Below, one piece after another: positions 18,501-25,759 of a DNA stretch of 64,000 bases (positions within the stretch are counted from its first letter, which is position 1; each line of letters opens with the position of its first letter). A program made the translations under genes and the position numbers. The stretch spans positions 1 to 64,000 of the IMG/VR virus record IMGVR_UViG_3300049491_000357; one strand, given 5' to 3'. The notes below the pieces were generated by a model, which ran no database searches, had not been told where the DNA came from, and was given only the letters and a program-made list of their open reading frames with translations. This DNA is from a virus.

Positions 18501-18935
18501 ACCACTGGAAGGCTTGATGCAGAGAATATCTCCGGGCTGAACCCCAAGAACAACAAAATTGGTGACCAGGGTATTGTCTTGCCAAGTCCCAGCTGCTGTA
18601 GCAAAGCCAGACAGATGAGAGTCGAAAACCCCCAGAGGGCCCCACCATTTCACGGTCTCTGAGATCAACGCCCCAAGAGCGGTCTTTGTTGTAAGGCCAG
18701 ACCCAGGAAGTTGAGGCGGGGTGATCGGATAAACGTCATCGAGATTGACCGTCGGCCCAGAGTAGAAAGGCTCCGTCTGAACGTTGCCCGGCCCCACCAC
18801 GCCCTCAGGGGGCAAAGCAGAATCCCCTACAGTGAGAGCCTTACCACCCGCCTCGAAATCCGCTCGGCGAAGCTGCTCTAGCTCCAGACGAGTGAGGTTC
18901 GAGTATGTACCCGTTGACGTGTAGGCTCCAGCCAT
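12576..18935 (-). CDS. Giant tail spike or fibre with beta-helix and propeller-like repeats
   Basis: A 2119-residue protein. ATG 18935 is preferred because CAGGAAC lies upstream and the gap to the previous stop is 53 bases; the frame is open 23 codons further. Near residues 520-590 a segment FGTVHLKKGRYYIQ..I.VPPGTTIEGEGAG has the form of a pectate-lyase-like beta-helix entry, common in tail spikes. Repeats of the type V-x-W-D/N-G-x-x-F/Y-x-V/I (VIWDGQRFVIFW, VLWDGSRFTVFY, VAWNGSHYLVVM, VTWTGQDWVAVS) resemble beta-propeller blades found in secreted bacterial proteins. At least one dispersed module is present (GVRPGDYLVVTSG). Probably host-receptor binding, perhaps with glycan-degrading activity; no catalytic residues identified. 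Confidence 0.8.
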   Translation of the reverse strand: MAGAYTSTGTYSNLTRLELEQLRRADFEAGGKALTVGDSALPPEGVVGPGNVQTEPFYSGPTVNLDDVYPITPPQLPGSGLTTKTALGALISETVKWWGPLGVFDSHLSGFATAAGTWQDNTLVTNFVVLGVQPGDILCIKPSSGVGELNANVVGTITVVAPNTLTVSDIWNPGTVTNAFDFGAGDLFSYVIVRPQAMQLFAVPGSGPKGHEQTFLMVGPGAIHNQLNPSLAAINAQRVQNIVRPQESANDRADFVFDNGTLRSVLRSSLDTLGYRVVLYPSNGAGTGPDYTKPITTLNPVIDPAIPATDQRMTIDYRAGTVRFSCAPQLGGNIKVAGGVNVTTGRIQLYAVFWSIDLSLTKGSSRGVYFPRSDDFQSFAAGKIQFNNSGVIANNSVYKGFQIGATALGDDAYVKALGAPDVQVSSPTSYPFLPPWRRASAEFGTTEVTSSLSTRGLRYFSYRQDSQQWRFLAKTSEFFATFGYPDTEMFVADKTAFTVSDAGGPANAAANMNPLSTFGGDARGIRSHLDAGLTTTLHAQLTTTPFGTVHLKKGRYYIQNAIMVPPGTTIEGEGAGTRLIYRNFDSTVGSMVASVSGPIKVGPNTTWGVYDASSWPDPLAWMGTNISPTVTTLAAFEKVEGTDTVWNPVRRVWATVYGSLTTGEILFNEIREDGSKVFPGIGVNIKDNANPLFGRLSTGGQWHSGGHYPRLAYSEHANEYTICWVEEHTVGPNSGGRVAFRQFQLNTDTSQEGWEIIYTDATLYPVTTNNFSDHPSIASENYSATGDYIACLVYWTYNYTGNTPTASQVDRRYIKAGAVFTSTSSTAGIPSTAIVSSTSVEADELGGFMAVWSIQNHPLYLDAGGTITVGATSFLTDPGYPAWATSGVKVGSKVHVLVSPTFPTVQQGLSGVVTSIAGANLFIKWEGASDFLAEAGVTWAVSPSSVIRGRRVRQSAGVITEAGLDVGVVAANQVSLYQMEMREPDYVRISRGASNWCVVFQGFNTHCVPSYPRVKNFDNGVTASGPTWSGSAFPGGDIPSNDISAVYREHVSTCSVVLRDDGQQVYPTQKNYLPAGAGNEWTGVLTSQVDPQFPGRISRDLEVSLKSLGTRTPITERPNHQRGVRIPYNHAREVSFLNFSYRWTMAGVESCIPDVTWTGQDWVAVSPSKNSIHSFTGNYQVNGLNSWFTDPLFYFGSDAAGTANFGWTLRQTIPTGAAIYVPVQPGVPVALTLPIVSVADEHTVNLTGQPLGAAAITGKEWYLLLPEYPLAAGAKNQGFRISSDGQVITSTDFITWADQPSDLSSVPREVELMRRPQAQGGNYPSQVSGTLAGQSADRLQPTSRYKANVGFRGVAPGRPKGIGRRALGESSTVAIAWGESFYGLVDRMAGDESSPSNSVEFFRQTFGPYNVTLRNLAVEATPSSSVEMLSKAHVYTRHLAPTASTLSFDTDGFRNVFVFPTSRIYAPYAPTLVPETSIIGAVYTDAKGNNPVYVDGPTLARGDLSSWPTDPSYENIANNPPRYLAPGVGPKVIWDGQRFVIFWVEKANATTLLVGSSDAAVGYYLCMSYLPGSEDTHMQTGELVDPYEAASSFGGLMAQFPLSAVHISDGTGFSGEGGQAPTPNENNTVSVCEAAFSGKVYAVVWAAGMVPQYDSTAPSMRGSTIGVTLFNMDAAASAGQFPGSGPFPGFGGGGTTYVIDQSTEPGAFQNPKVLWDGSRFTVFYEVVVPTDTASPPTLSSTVFFTTMPEDGGARPQPTRQMSSEGLQTGAGYPTSYPGSNGPFSTTTLGSGGGVHSLGYACQSGTLATGAAPFYSAAYTVIQLFGNQVSPFVASGATGVTNVGSSLFTDGAATFLTRGVRPGDYLVVTSGADQGIYMIDVVTATDINIAASSSTFGTGTAGVNYVVLRYQQANVQPGDQLVVTRVMDTNTLVTSVDSNGVYPVINYDPRRHQLIVQGLFNSGDINVLGGKAIYGEIRGGGMSDYDNAGSLESTKAGVTTRGALIQNPTWANSSSPQTSILHGVTYNEVEDEFAVLVTNGGSQLALYGFKPSVRATTPEVVLNYPPVEVPFQRGDVAWNGSHYLVVMPMLQLGTSKAQLQAKLLNSRFGEVGSAVLHPNT

Positions 18936-18988
18936 CTGATTTAGTTCCTGTCTACGTGAGCCCGATAAAAGCCAAAGCGAATAAGCGC

Positions 18989-21202
18989 TCAGGCAGGAAG
19001 CCACTCGACTTCATCGATGAAGGCGTTCAAGGGGACCGCCCCAGCGTTGATGAAGCCTACCGCAAGGAATATAGGGTATTCACCAGCACCATTGTCTGCG
19101 GTGTAAGCACCCATGTCGTACGTCACGAAAACGTCAGGCCCAACCGTTGTGATACTGGTCTGACACCCATACCCATCAACGTTGTTTGCAAGCACTGGAT
19201 TTCCAAGAGGACGGCCAAGATCGAGCCTGCTTGTTATCCCAGGGATGGCGATTTGAAGTACAACCCCATTGGGGTGATCCGTAACGGTGTTACCCGCAAA
19301 CGGGACGATACTCTCAAAGAATGTTGCAGCCAGCCCTCGAATACGGAATTTGCCTGTACTACGAGCTGCCCCTGTATCGAACGCCCTAAAGTAAACTCGA
19401 ATCCAGTTGACCCCATCCCCGGCCAAAACTGCTGCATAGTCGGGCTGACCAACAGGTTTGGCGATCGTGTAATCAGTTTGCGGGTAAACGAGGCGATCCC
19501 CCGCAACCTGAAGATGATCGGCAGTAGGGCCAGGGAAAGAAGTCAAAACAGCAGTCGAGTCATACTTATTGATGGGAGTGGGCTCAACCGTAAGAGTGGG
19601 GTTAAGCGCCACCAGCTTGTAGCGAAACCGCTCGTCACGGAAAGGCTCATATGTACTGGTTGAGGATCCTGCTACACCAGGGGCTGTCTGAGGCCACGAG
19701 TTGAAGATCCATCGATCTCCTTGAGCATCAGAGTCCGAAGACCAAGGCCGATTTGAGTTGACCCTGATACGAGAACGCCCAAAATCACCGGGGAACGTGT
19801 ATGGGGTTGGGGAGGTGATCGCCAAAACAGGAGTCAGGTCTTGTACCTGATGCCCAGGAAGGGGGGCCGCAGCTGCTGTGTAGAGGGCTCCCCCTGTTGG
19901 TCGGAGCTGGTAGTAAGCCCTACCTGCCTTGCCTCCACCAAAGTCGACAAAGTCGAATTCAATGGGGTCTTCAGTCGTTACAAAGTCCGCTGGGAGATTG
20001 GGTCCTGAAATCTTTCCAGGCAACCACCCATTACCCACCAAGCCGTTAACCCGAAGGTCACTGTTCCACTGAAGGTCTACAGCCCCATTGCTGTAGTGAG
20101 CGACGCCTGAGATCAGCACCGTTGAGGGTACGCCAACCGGAGTGGCTGTCCAAGACGCGACAGCAGGAACCGTCGCCGACAAGATATCTTGAAAGATATA
20201 ACGACGATTGAGGGCGCTAAGTCCAGGGTCGTCTGTTGGAACAGCATCGTACGAAGTCGTTGTCGGGTCTGCCGAATACACATTTGCTGCCGTAAAGTTA
20301 ACGGCCAAAGCAGCAGATGCGATGGACGCATCAGACACCACATACGTTTCCCGCCAGTGCACAATCAGATAGGACCCATTGGAACCGGCTGAGATACCAG
20401 GTAGGGTAATAACGTACCGTGCGATTTGGTAAGCAAAGAAGTCTGACGAGAAGTCGACGTAGCTGTAGGCCGTGAGATCCCGTTGGTACCCAGTTCGATC
20501 CGACAAGCTAATCTGGTCCAAACCAACGTTAGCCGAGGTGTATGCAGGTTGGGCTGTTGTTCGTAGCAGATCACTGAAATCCGCTGAAGGGCAGGTCAGG
20601 GCTCCCGGACGATTTACCGTAGACCCCAACCAAAGGGCGGCGTAGAGACTTGTCGTACCAGCGTTGGCGAAATCCCCATCGGTGGAGAAGTAAACAGCCA
20701 AAACGCCACGATCAGCTGGATACAGAAATGCCTCGAATCCCGTAGGAGGAGTTGCTCCAACGGGCCAGATGAAGTGTGAGAAAACAGCGGCTGCTCCAGA
20801 TGTCCAAGCTCCACCTTGCACGGAAGGAGTCGTCAACGTGTCCCAGTATGGGACTCCCGAGTTCGGGATGACAAATGGAGTCGTCTGATTGAACCCTGCC
20901 CGATTAGGCCGAATCGGGAACAAATCCTTAGCCTGAACGATGAAGTCCAGAACAGACTCTCCGTCTACTGTCCCCCCAACAGAGGACAACACAAGCTGCC
21001 CTGTTGTGGCGTCCGTCGGGTTAACCCCAATCGCTGACGCCATGTGGGCATCAACAGGGTCGTTGATGTGCGCCAAAAGGGCTGCATTGCTTCCACCCCC
21101 ACCACCGCCAGGGATGATGAAAGCTGATGCGTTTACTACCCCGGCAGGAAGCTTACCAGGACCAGGATTGACAGAAGTGAGAGGGTCTTTGGAGGACGGC
21201 AT
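18989..21202 (-). CDS. Tail fibre-like virion protein, unknown family
   Basis: A 737-residue protein from ATG 21202, which overlaps the 3' end of the 886-residue gene by 67 bases; an AAGG run lies about 12 bases upstream. The N-terminus contains a Gly6 run (IIPGGGGGGSNAALLAH) followed by INDPVDAHMASAIG, a segment of the kind that begins trimeric fibre shafts. The rest is long beta sequence with Tyr/Asp-rich turns, including DSDAQGDRWIFNSWPQ and a final VTYDMGAYTADNG..FLAVGF region. I see no coiled coil, protease or glycosidase motif. Its place between two fibre genes argues for a fibre subunit. Confidence 0.7.
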   Translation of the reverse strand: MPSSKDPLTSVNPGPGKLPAGVVNASAFIIPGGGGGGSNAALLAHINDPVDAHMASAIGVNPTDATTGQLVLSSVGGTVDGESVLDFIVQAKDLFPIRPNRAGFNQTTPFVIPNSGVPYWDTLTTPSVQGGAWTSGAAAVFSHFIWPVGATPPTGFEAFLYPADRGVLAVYFSTDGDFANAGTTSLYAALWLGSTVNRPGALTCPSADFSDLLRTTAQPAYTSANVGLDQISLSDRTGYQRDLTAYSYVDFSSDFFAYQIARYVITLPGISAGSNGSYLIVHWRETYVVSDASIASAALAVNFTAANVYSADPTTTSYDAVPTDDPGLSALNRRYIFQDILSATVPAVASWTATPVGVPSTVLISGVAHYSNGAVDLQWNSDLRVNGLVGNGWLPGKISGPNLPADFVTTEDPIEFDFVDFGGGKAGRAYYQLRPTGGALYTAAAAPLPGHQVQDLTPVLAITSPTPYTFPGDFGRSRIRVNSNRPWSSDSDAQGDRWIFNSWPQTAPGVAGSSTSTYEPFRDERFRYKLVALNPTLTVEPTPINKYDSTAVLTSFPGPTADHLQVAGDRLVYPQTDYTIAKPVGQPDYAAVLAGDGVNWIRVYFRAFDTGAARSTGKFRIRGLAATFFESIVPFAGNTVTDHPNGVVLQIAIPGITSRLDLGRPLGNPVLANNVDGYGCQTSITTVGPDVFVTYDMGAYTADNGAGEYPIFLAVGFINAGAVPLNAFIDEVEWLPA

Positions 21203-23796
21203 TTTAACACGCCCTTGTTGAGAAGGCGCCCTTTGATATTGAAGACTGCCGCAGTGGTCGTATTGATGAGCAAGGGCTCAAAGGAGACCCCATTATTGGG
21301 GTCAAAGAATGCTTCACGAAGCAGCAACACAAGAACAAGTTGGCCTGCATGCCCAAAAGTCGAACTTGGGATCAGTTCCGCAATCATCGGAACGATATTT
21401 CGGTGTCTCTTGGCGTCGGAGAGCTGCTGAGCAAAAGCATTGGGGATATACCCCACAGGGACCGACTTGAAGTACGAACGTCCTTCAATGTCAGTGTCCC
21501 CGAGTCCTCGATCAAAGGTCACTTCCTCTGGGGCAGGAGTGTACCCTACGAAGGCCGGAAGACGCAAGAGGCCGTTGGTAGAACTGAAGTCCGTCACAGC
21601 CAAGTCGGCCGAAGCTGAGAGTTCATGGTCTCCGTTGAACGTACCTACCGACGAAGGGTAGATCCCACCCATCTGCACGTAGTTCACAGGGAACGGGTAG
21701 GCTTCGTTTTCAGAACCTGACCCTACCGCAAGGCAATAGACCGCATCCCCAACAAATCGAGGGATGACCGTCAAGGTCGTTCCTAGAGAACTAGACCGAA
21801 TGGTTTGAGGGGCTCGTGCCTCGTAGTAGATCGTCATCTGCTCATTGTTTTGAGGCAAAGGACGGATCGCCGTATACGTGACCTGTAGGGTATCCCCAGG
21901 CACCGTAAAGTCGAGAGGATTGGTAAAGGTGACGTATCTCCCCGAGGGGTCGAGAAGCGTGCCTCCGATGATGGGCACAGCATTTTTGAGCACGGCGACA
22001 ATCGTGTCGACTCGCTCAGGCAACATGAAAAAGTCGTAAGGCCCTGGAGCCTCCGAGTTCGACTCAAAAACAGCCGTTGTGATGTTGGTCGTCACATACT
22101 GAAGCTGAACTTCTCTGTGCGGAGCGTCGATGGTATTGCTTGGGGCCAGGGCAGAAAAGCTGACTGGTGCCGCCGCAGGTAGTTGGCCCGGGTTGTTGAC
22201 AAAGAAGGAGCCCGCAAACGTGTCTGTGGGGGTTCGGGTAAGACCTTCGCCTCGCGGATAAGCCACCACCAAAGTCAAGTACAGGGGTTCGGTCGAGAGA
22301 CCAAACCCTACAATGTTGCCAACGGTTACGGTCAGAGGAGCAAGGGGCACCGTCCCAAAGCCCGTCACGCTGGTCAGCAGCATCTGACGGGTTACCTGAC
22401 CCGGTGTACCAACCCACCACCCATCAACCAGGTCAACGAACTGTACTCCAGCAGAGTTGTAGGCAGCCCAGTTAAAGGGGGCAAAGGGGGAGATCTCCAG
22501 CGCTGTAGGCTGCACAGTCACCACTGACCCGGGTAGCCAACCACCACCTGGGGCATTGATTTTGACTACGACCGTCTCATACACACACCGGTCTGAGAAG
22601 AACCGCCGGGTTGCATCAAACTGCCCGATCAACGTCCCACCAGGGGTATCCCCCGTGATGATCCCGTCTCCGCCGTTTGCGTTCGAGATACCAATCTCAT
22701 CCGCTGCAAAGACCGAGTGCCCGTCGTAGCCCCCGCCTTGTAGGGCGTTCGTCCACTCAGTACGGATCTTGTTGTCGAAAAGGAAGTTGAGATTCTTGGT
22801 TAGAATCTCGCTAAAATCCCACCCGTTCGGGGTCACACCCGTTCGGAGGTCAGCGATATCCCGAGGCACAAAGATGTCGTAGAACAAGCTATCTGGTCGA
22901 TCACTCGGACCAGGGGAAGCTACGCCGCCGTTTTGATTGGTGTTGCGATCAAAGGCATTGGAGTTACGTCGAAACACGACCGCCAAAGGGATCGCGTACA
23001 TGTACCCATCTACCGTACCAAGAGCGTTCGTAGGGATACCATCCCCTGCCCGCCAAAGACCTGCGTCCCCGGCTGCATCCTGGCTAACATAGGGGAAGAT
23101 GGTTGCAACTCCATCCGGGGTTGCAGCGTTCGGAGGAACCGAGTTAGCCACCACCGTAGGGTCATTGATGACCAGAGGGAACGCGAAAGGATCGACTCCC
23201 TGGATGACTCGAAGTCGATATTGAATCTGTACTCGTTTGGTAGACTCCGATCCCAACGTCGCATCTTTGATGTCATCAGGGAAATTCAGGAGGGCATCAT
23301 CTGCGGGGGAGATCTTAACGTTACCGTCTCGCCAAATACGACCTGACGGGCTCTTACCGTCAAGAGAAGGAGCTGCCGTAAGCAGCCGTCGCCAAACCTC
23401 CAACACGACGAAGTCAGCTCGCTTAGCCCCGGGGCCAACAGGGGCAAGCCCCATATCGATCGTGTTCGTCCCGTCGTTTTTGCCTGTGTTTTGGACAGGG
23501 ATGATCCACCCATTCACATGGGACAGAAGCGTAGGTGAGGCGTAAAAATTCGCAGTGGGGGACGGAAGGAAGATGGCCTCCGACATGTCACTGGAGGCCA
23601 AAAAGTCCGCCGACAGCCACCCAGAGGGCATGGCCACACGAAGAGCTAGTTGTCCTGCACCCCCATCAACATCCTGCTGAAGGTTTAGCTCTGTGTCGAG
23701 AACTGGCTTTCCGGCCTGAAATACAGTCGTCTCCCACGCACGACCATCCGGGTTCAGGTAGCCGCTTACACCAGGTCCGAAGTTTTTGGATCCCAT
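21136..23796 (-). CDS. Tail fibre or virion protein, shorter paralogue of the 1441-residue gene
   Basis: An 886-residue protein, ATG 23796, with AGGGTG upstream. The opening NFGPGVSGYLNPDG...QAGKPVLDTELNLQQD and later blocks (MPSGWL, FVVLEVW, RVQIQYRLRV, GDAGLWRAGDG, LGTVDGYMYAIPLA, VFRRNS) align with the 1441-residue protein. It lacks roughly 550 residues that the longer copy carries in the middle and end. It ends in TAG, one of only two in the window, inside the start of the next gene. A structured leader precedes it. An adaptor or fibre role is likely, with the shared N-terminus serving as a virion attachment domain. Confidence 0.77.
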   Translation of the reverse strand: MGSKNFGPGVSGYLNPDGRAWETTVFQAGKPVLDTELNLQQDVDGGAGQLALRVAMPSGWLSADFLASSDMSEAIFLPSPTANFYASPTLLSHVNGWIIPVQNTGKNDGTNTIDMGLAPVGPGAKRADFVVLEVWRRLLTAAPSLDGKSPSGRIWRDGNVKISPADDALLNFPDDIKDATLGSESTKRVQIQYRLRVIQGVDPFAFPLVINDPTVVANSVPPNAATPDGVATIFPYVSQDAAGDAGLWRAGDGIPTNALGTVDGYMYAIPLAVVFRRNSNAFDRNTNQNGGVASPGPSDRPDSLFYDIFVPRDIADLRTGVTPNGWDFSEILTKNLNFLFDNKIRTEWTNALQGGGYDGHSVFAADEIGISNANGGDGIITGDTPGGTLIGQFDATRRFFSDRCVYETVVVKINAPGGGWLPGSVVTVQPTALEISPFAPFNWAAYNSAGVQFVDLVDGWWVGTPGQVTRQMLLTSVTGFGTVPLAPLTVTVGNIVGFGLSTEPLYLTLVVAYPRGEGLTRTPTDTFAGSFFVNNPGQLPAAAPVSFSALAPSNTIDAPHREVQLQYVTTNITTAVFESNSEAPGPYDFFMLPERVDTIVAVLKNAVPIIGGTLLDPSGRYVTFTNPLDFTVPGDTLQVTYTAIRPLPQNNEQMTIYYEARAPQTIRSSSLGTTLTVIPRFVGDAVYCLAVGSGSENEAYPFPVNYVQMGGIYPSSVGTFNGDHELSASADLAVTDFSSTNGLLRLPAFVGYTPAPEEVTFDRGLGDTDIEGRSYFKSVPVGYIPNAFAQQLSDAKRHRNIVPMIAELIPSSTFGHAGQLVLVLLLREAFFDPNNGVSFEPLLINTTTAAVFNIKGRLLNKGVLKCRPPKTLSLLSILVLVSFLPG

Positions 23797-23810
23797 GTTT
23801 TACACCCTGG

Positions 23811-23857
23811 CTTCTGTAACAGAAGACCTTCGATGATGGTCGATGCATACGGTCTTC
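23811..23857 (-). promoter_or_regulatory. Overlapping, mutually exclusive hairpins in the leader of the 886-residue gene
   Basis: On the transcript, GAAGACC pairs perfectly with GGTCTTC (arms 23851-23857 and 23822-23828, 22-base loop). CTTCTG pairs with CAGAAG (arms 23820-23825 and 23811-23816, 3-base loop). The two stems share the bases at 23822-23825, so they cannot form together. No U-run follows, so a simple terminator is unlikely. The arrangement could modulate translation or mRNA processing ahead of ATG 23796. Only the base pairing is observed; function is inference. Confidence 0.45.
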
Positions 23858-24515
23858 ATACGACGCCGACTAAGAAGGAAAGCCGCCAGACGATCGTGAG
23901 CGTCGAAGTTGCAGGCTTGTTGATGACAGGAAACGTCAAGTAGTTGACCAACGTCTCTTTGGTGGTGAGGTCTACGGTAGGGTTGTACGGACCGTTTGGA
24001 GGAGAAACGGGGTTCTTGATCGACAGGTTCGTAGAGACGTTACCCCCGATGATCCCCATCTCAACCAAAGGTCCAACCGCCTCGGCTTCCGTGAACGTTG
24101 TTTGGAAGTCGACGACATTGGTCGGGATGGCTACCGGAAGCCCACCCCCGTCGATGAACTGAGTATTCGAGAAGGTTTTTCGAGTGATCTCAGCGTACAG
24201 GGCTCGTTGGGTGTTCGTTGGAGCCGGAGGAGCCATGGGGTTCCACCCGGTATCTCCTGTACCCACAGCCAAGCAAAAACACCCGTGAGGGGGTTCCTGC
24301 GAGTCCTTCATCAGACGTGCGATCAGGATCGAAGCATCCTTGACGACAAGATTCCGCTTCTCCCACTCATGTTGAAGCTCACCTGTAGCCCCGTCATGCA
24401 TCTTGATGAAAACGTCTCCCCGAATGTAGAATCGGGCGTTTTCATCGTACTTTGGAGATAGGACTACCCCCAAGTTACCTTCAGTGGTTGGAGAAAAAGC
24501 CTCGACATTTTTCAT
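23856..24515 (-). CDS. Virion protein related in layout to the 186-residue gene
   Basis: A 219-residue protein from ATG 24515, with GAGGG about 9 bases upstream. The frame is open to 24803, but that would overlap the neighbouring gene by about 240 bases. It has the order KRNLVV.DASILIARLM, CFCLAVGTG, PT.TQRALYAEITRK, a beta region, GIIGGN, and a final STLTIVWRLSF strand. The 186-residue protein at 31372 follows the same plan (DNLVTNAGL, NYIGLSND, a T-x-L-x-x-E element, late TLSVTYTSTI). This plan is familiar from small phage fibre-associated proteins that accompany large fibres. Probably fibre-associated. Confidence 0.7.
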   Translation of the reverse strand: MKNVEAFSPTTEGNLGVVLSPKYDENARFYIRGDVFIKMHDGATGELQHEWEKRNLVVKDASILIARLMKDSQEPPHGCFCLAVGTGDTGWNPMAPPAPTNTQRALYAEITRKTFSNTQFIDGGGLPVAIPTNVVDFQTTFTEAEAVGPLVEMGIIGGNVSTNLSIKNPVSPPNGPYNPTVDLTTKETLVNYLTFPVINKPATSTLTIVWRLSFLVGVV

Positions 24516-24564
24516 CTGTATTTCCCTCTGTGCATCTGAAGGGTCCGATAAGAGGAACCGCGGT

Positions 24565-25743
24565 TCAGGGCTGTAGAATGATGGTTGTGGTGGGTCCTGG
24601 GGGGATAGGCCCCAGATTGTTGGCGCAGATGAAGACAGGAGGCGTGGCCATACTCGTGTTGTCAAACAATAGCCAGGCTGAATTGTTGAGCAGTGATACA
24701 AAAGATGGGTCCCAAGGCTCGGTAAACGTAGCTGTGCATGGCCCATCCACAGCTTGAGGGCCAACATCCACATGTTGAACCTGAAGGTTTGTCCGCGCCT
24801 CAACCAACCTGGGGAAGGCAGCCCACAGCACAGTCTGGCTGTTCAGAGAGCCTGCCAGAGCTGCGGAAGTCCCGAATGTGTAGAGGACCGGGGGGTCCGC
24901 CATCACGGGAAACGCGTAAACATCAAACGCCTTCGTACAGACCTCAACCGAGTCGACCTGGATGATCGAGTCGCTGACCGCAGCATCCAGAGCGGGGCTG
25001 AAGTAAACGAGACCTGCGTGATCCGTCAGAAGGCCGCTTTGAACTTCGCCCGAAAACTTGGCAATTGGGATGGATGTTGCCAGCGTAGGCTCAATCCACT
25101 GAAGCTTCTGGGTCGCAGGCACGACCGTCAGACCAGAGATTGCCGAAACAATCCCGGGACCGACCGTCGTGACGTACCACTCAGCCGCCGTCATGTCTGT
25201 CCCCAAGAGGAGCACAACCGCCCGAGGGTTAGAAGCCCCCTGTTCGGACGTAACCGACGTAACGGGGACCACGTTGCCTTGGATATCCGTGACCAGGTAC
25301 GAGGCAGGGTCAAGAATCGCAACGTTCAACAACATCGGTTCCGAGAACACCAGACGAAGGCGAGTTTTTCGAACGCCGACCGGCAAGTACTGGGGAATCG
25401 ATGGGACGCCTGTAAACGTGGCAGTTTTGAAGAGCGGGTTGAGAATGGCACCCGACTGGCTCAAAGCCGCCGTTACGGTAACCGTGTACACCCCGAACAG
25501 CTGAACCGACGTTATCAGCCTGATGGTTGTCGCATTGTAGACCTGTACGGCAACAACCGTTAGACCAGGGATTGAGTAATTCGCAGAGTCTAGGATTGGA
25601 GGGAACCCTAGATTCAGAGGGAGAGAGAATTGAACAAGGACCGTCGTGGGGTCTAGCGCCAAGGCCCCAATAACACGAAACGAATCTGCGGCACTCCCAT
25701 AGGGGCTTGACCCGTACTCGTCTTGTCCAAAAGCTCCAGCCAT
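24565..25743 (-). CDS. Virion protein with Ig-like beta domains
   Basis: A 392-residue protein from ATG 25743, 16 bases after the 1875-residue gene. The N-terminus is Gly/Tyr/Ser-rich (FGQDEYGSSPYGSA), like the segment that follows the in-frame TAA near 12500. At least two Ig-like or SwmB-like strand sets follow: DPTTVLVQFSLPL..LDSANYSI..LTVVAVQVYNATTIRL, then TRLRLVFSEPMLLNVAILDPASYLV. The 'F-S-x-P-M/L ... D-x-x-N/S-Y' layout is the common pattern of Big-type domains that space out surface proteins, and it also occurs in the 1875-residue fibre (VTFDQPM, DPAEYTI). A fibre shaft or spacer role is likely. Confidence 0.7.
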   Translation of the reverse strand: MAGAFGQDEYGSSPYGSAADSFRVIGALALDPTTVLVQFSLPLNLGFPPILDSANYSIPGLTVVAVQVYNATTIRLITSVQLFGVYTVTVTAALSQSGAILNPLFKTATFTGVPSIPQYLPVGVRKTRLRLVFSEPMLLNVAILDPASYLVTDIQGNVVPVTSVTSEQGASNPRAVVLLLGTDMTAAEWYVTTVGPGIVSAISGLTVVPATQKLQWIEPTLATSIPIAKFSGEVQSGLLTDHAGLVYFSPALDAAVSDSIIQVDSVEVCTKAFDVYAFPVMADPPVLYTFGTSAALAGSLNSQTVLWAAFPRLVEARTNLQVQHVDVGPQAVDGPCTATFTEPWDPSFVSLLNNSAWLLFDNTSMATPPVFICANNLGPIPPGPTTTIILQP

Positions 25744-25759
25744 AAGTCCATGTCCGATG

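Noticed and set aside
24516-24803. A 96-residue N-terminal extension of the 219-residue gene
   Set aside because: It would overlap the 392-residue gene by about 240 bases and is not protein-like; GAGGG precedes ATG 24515.
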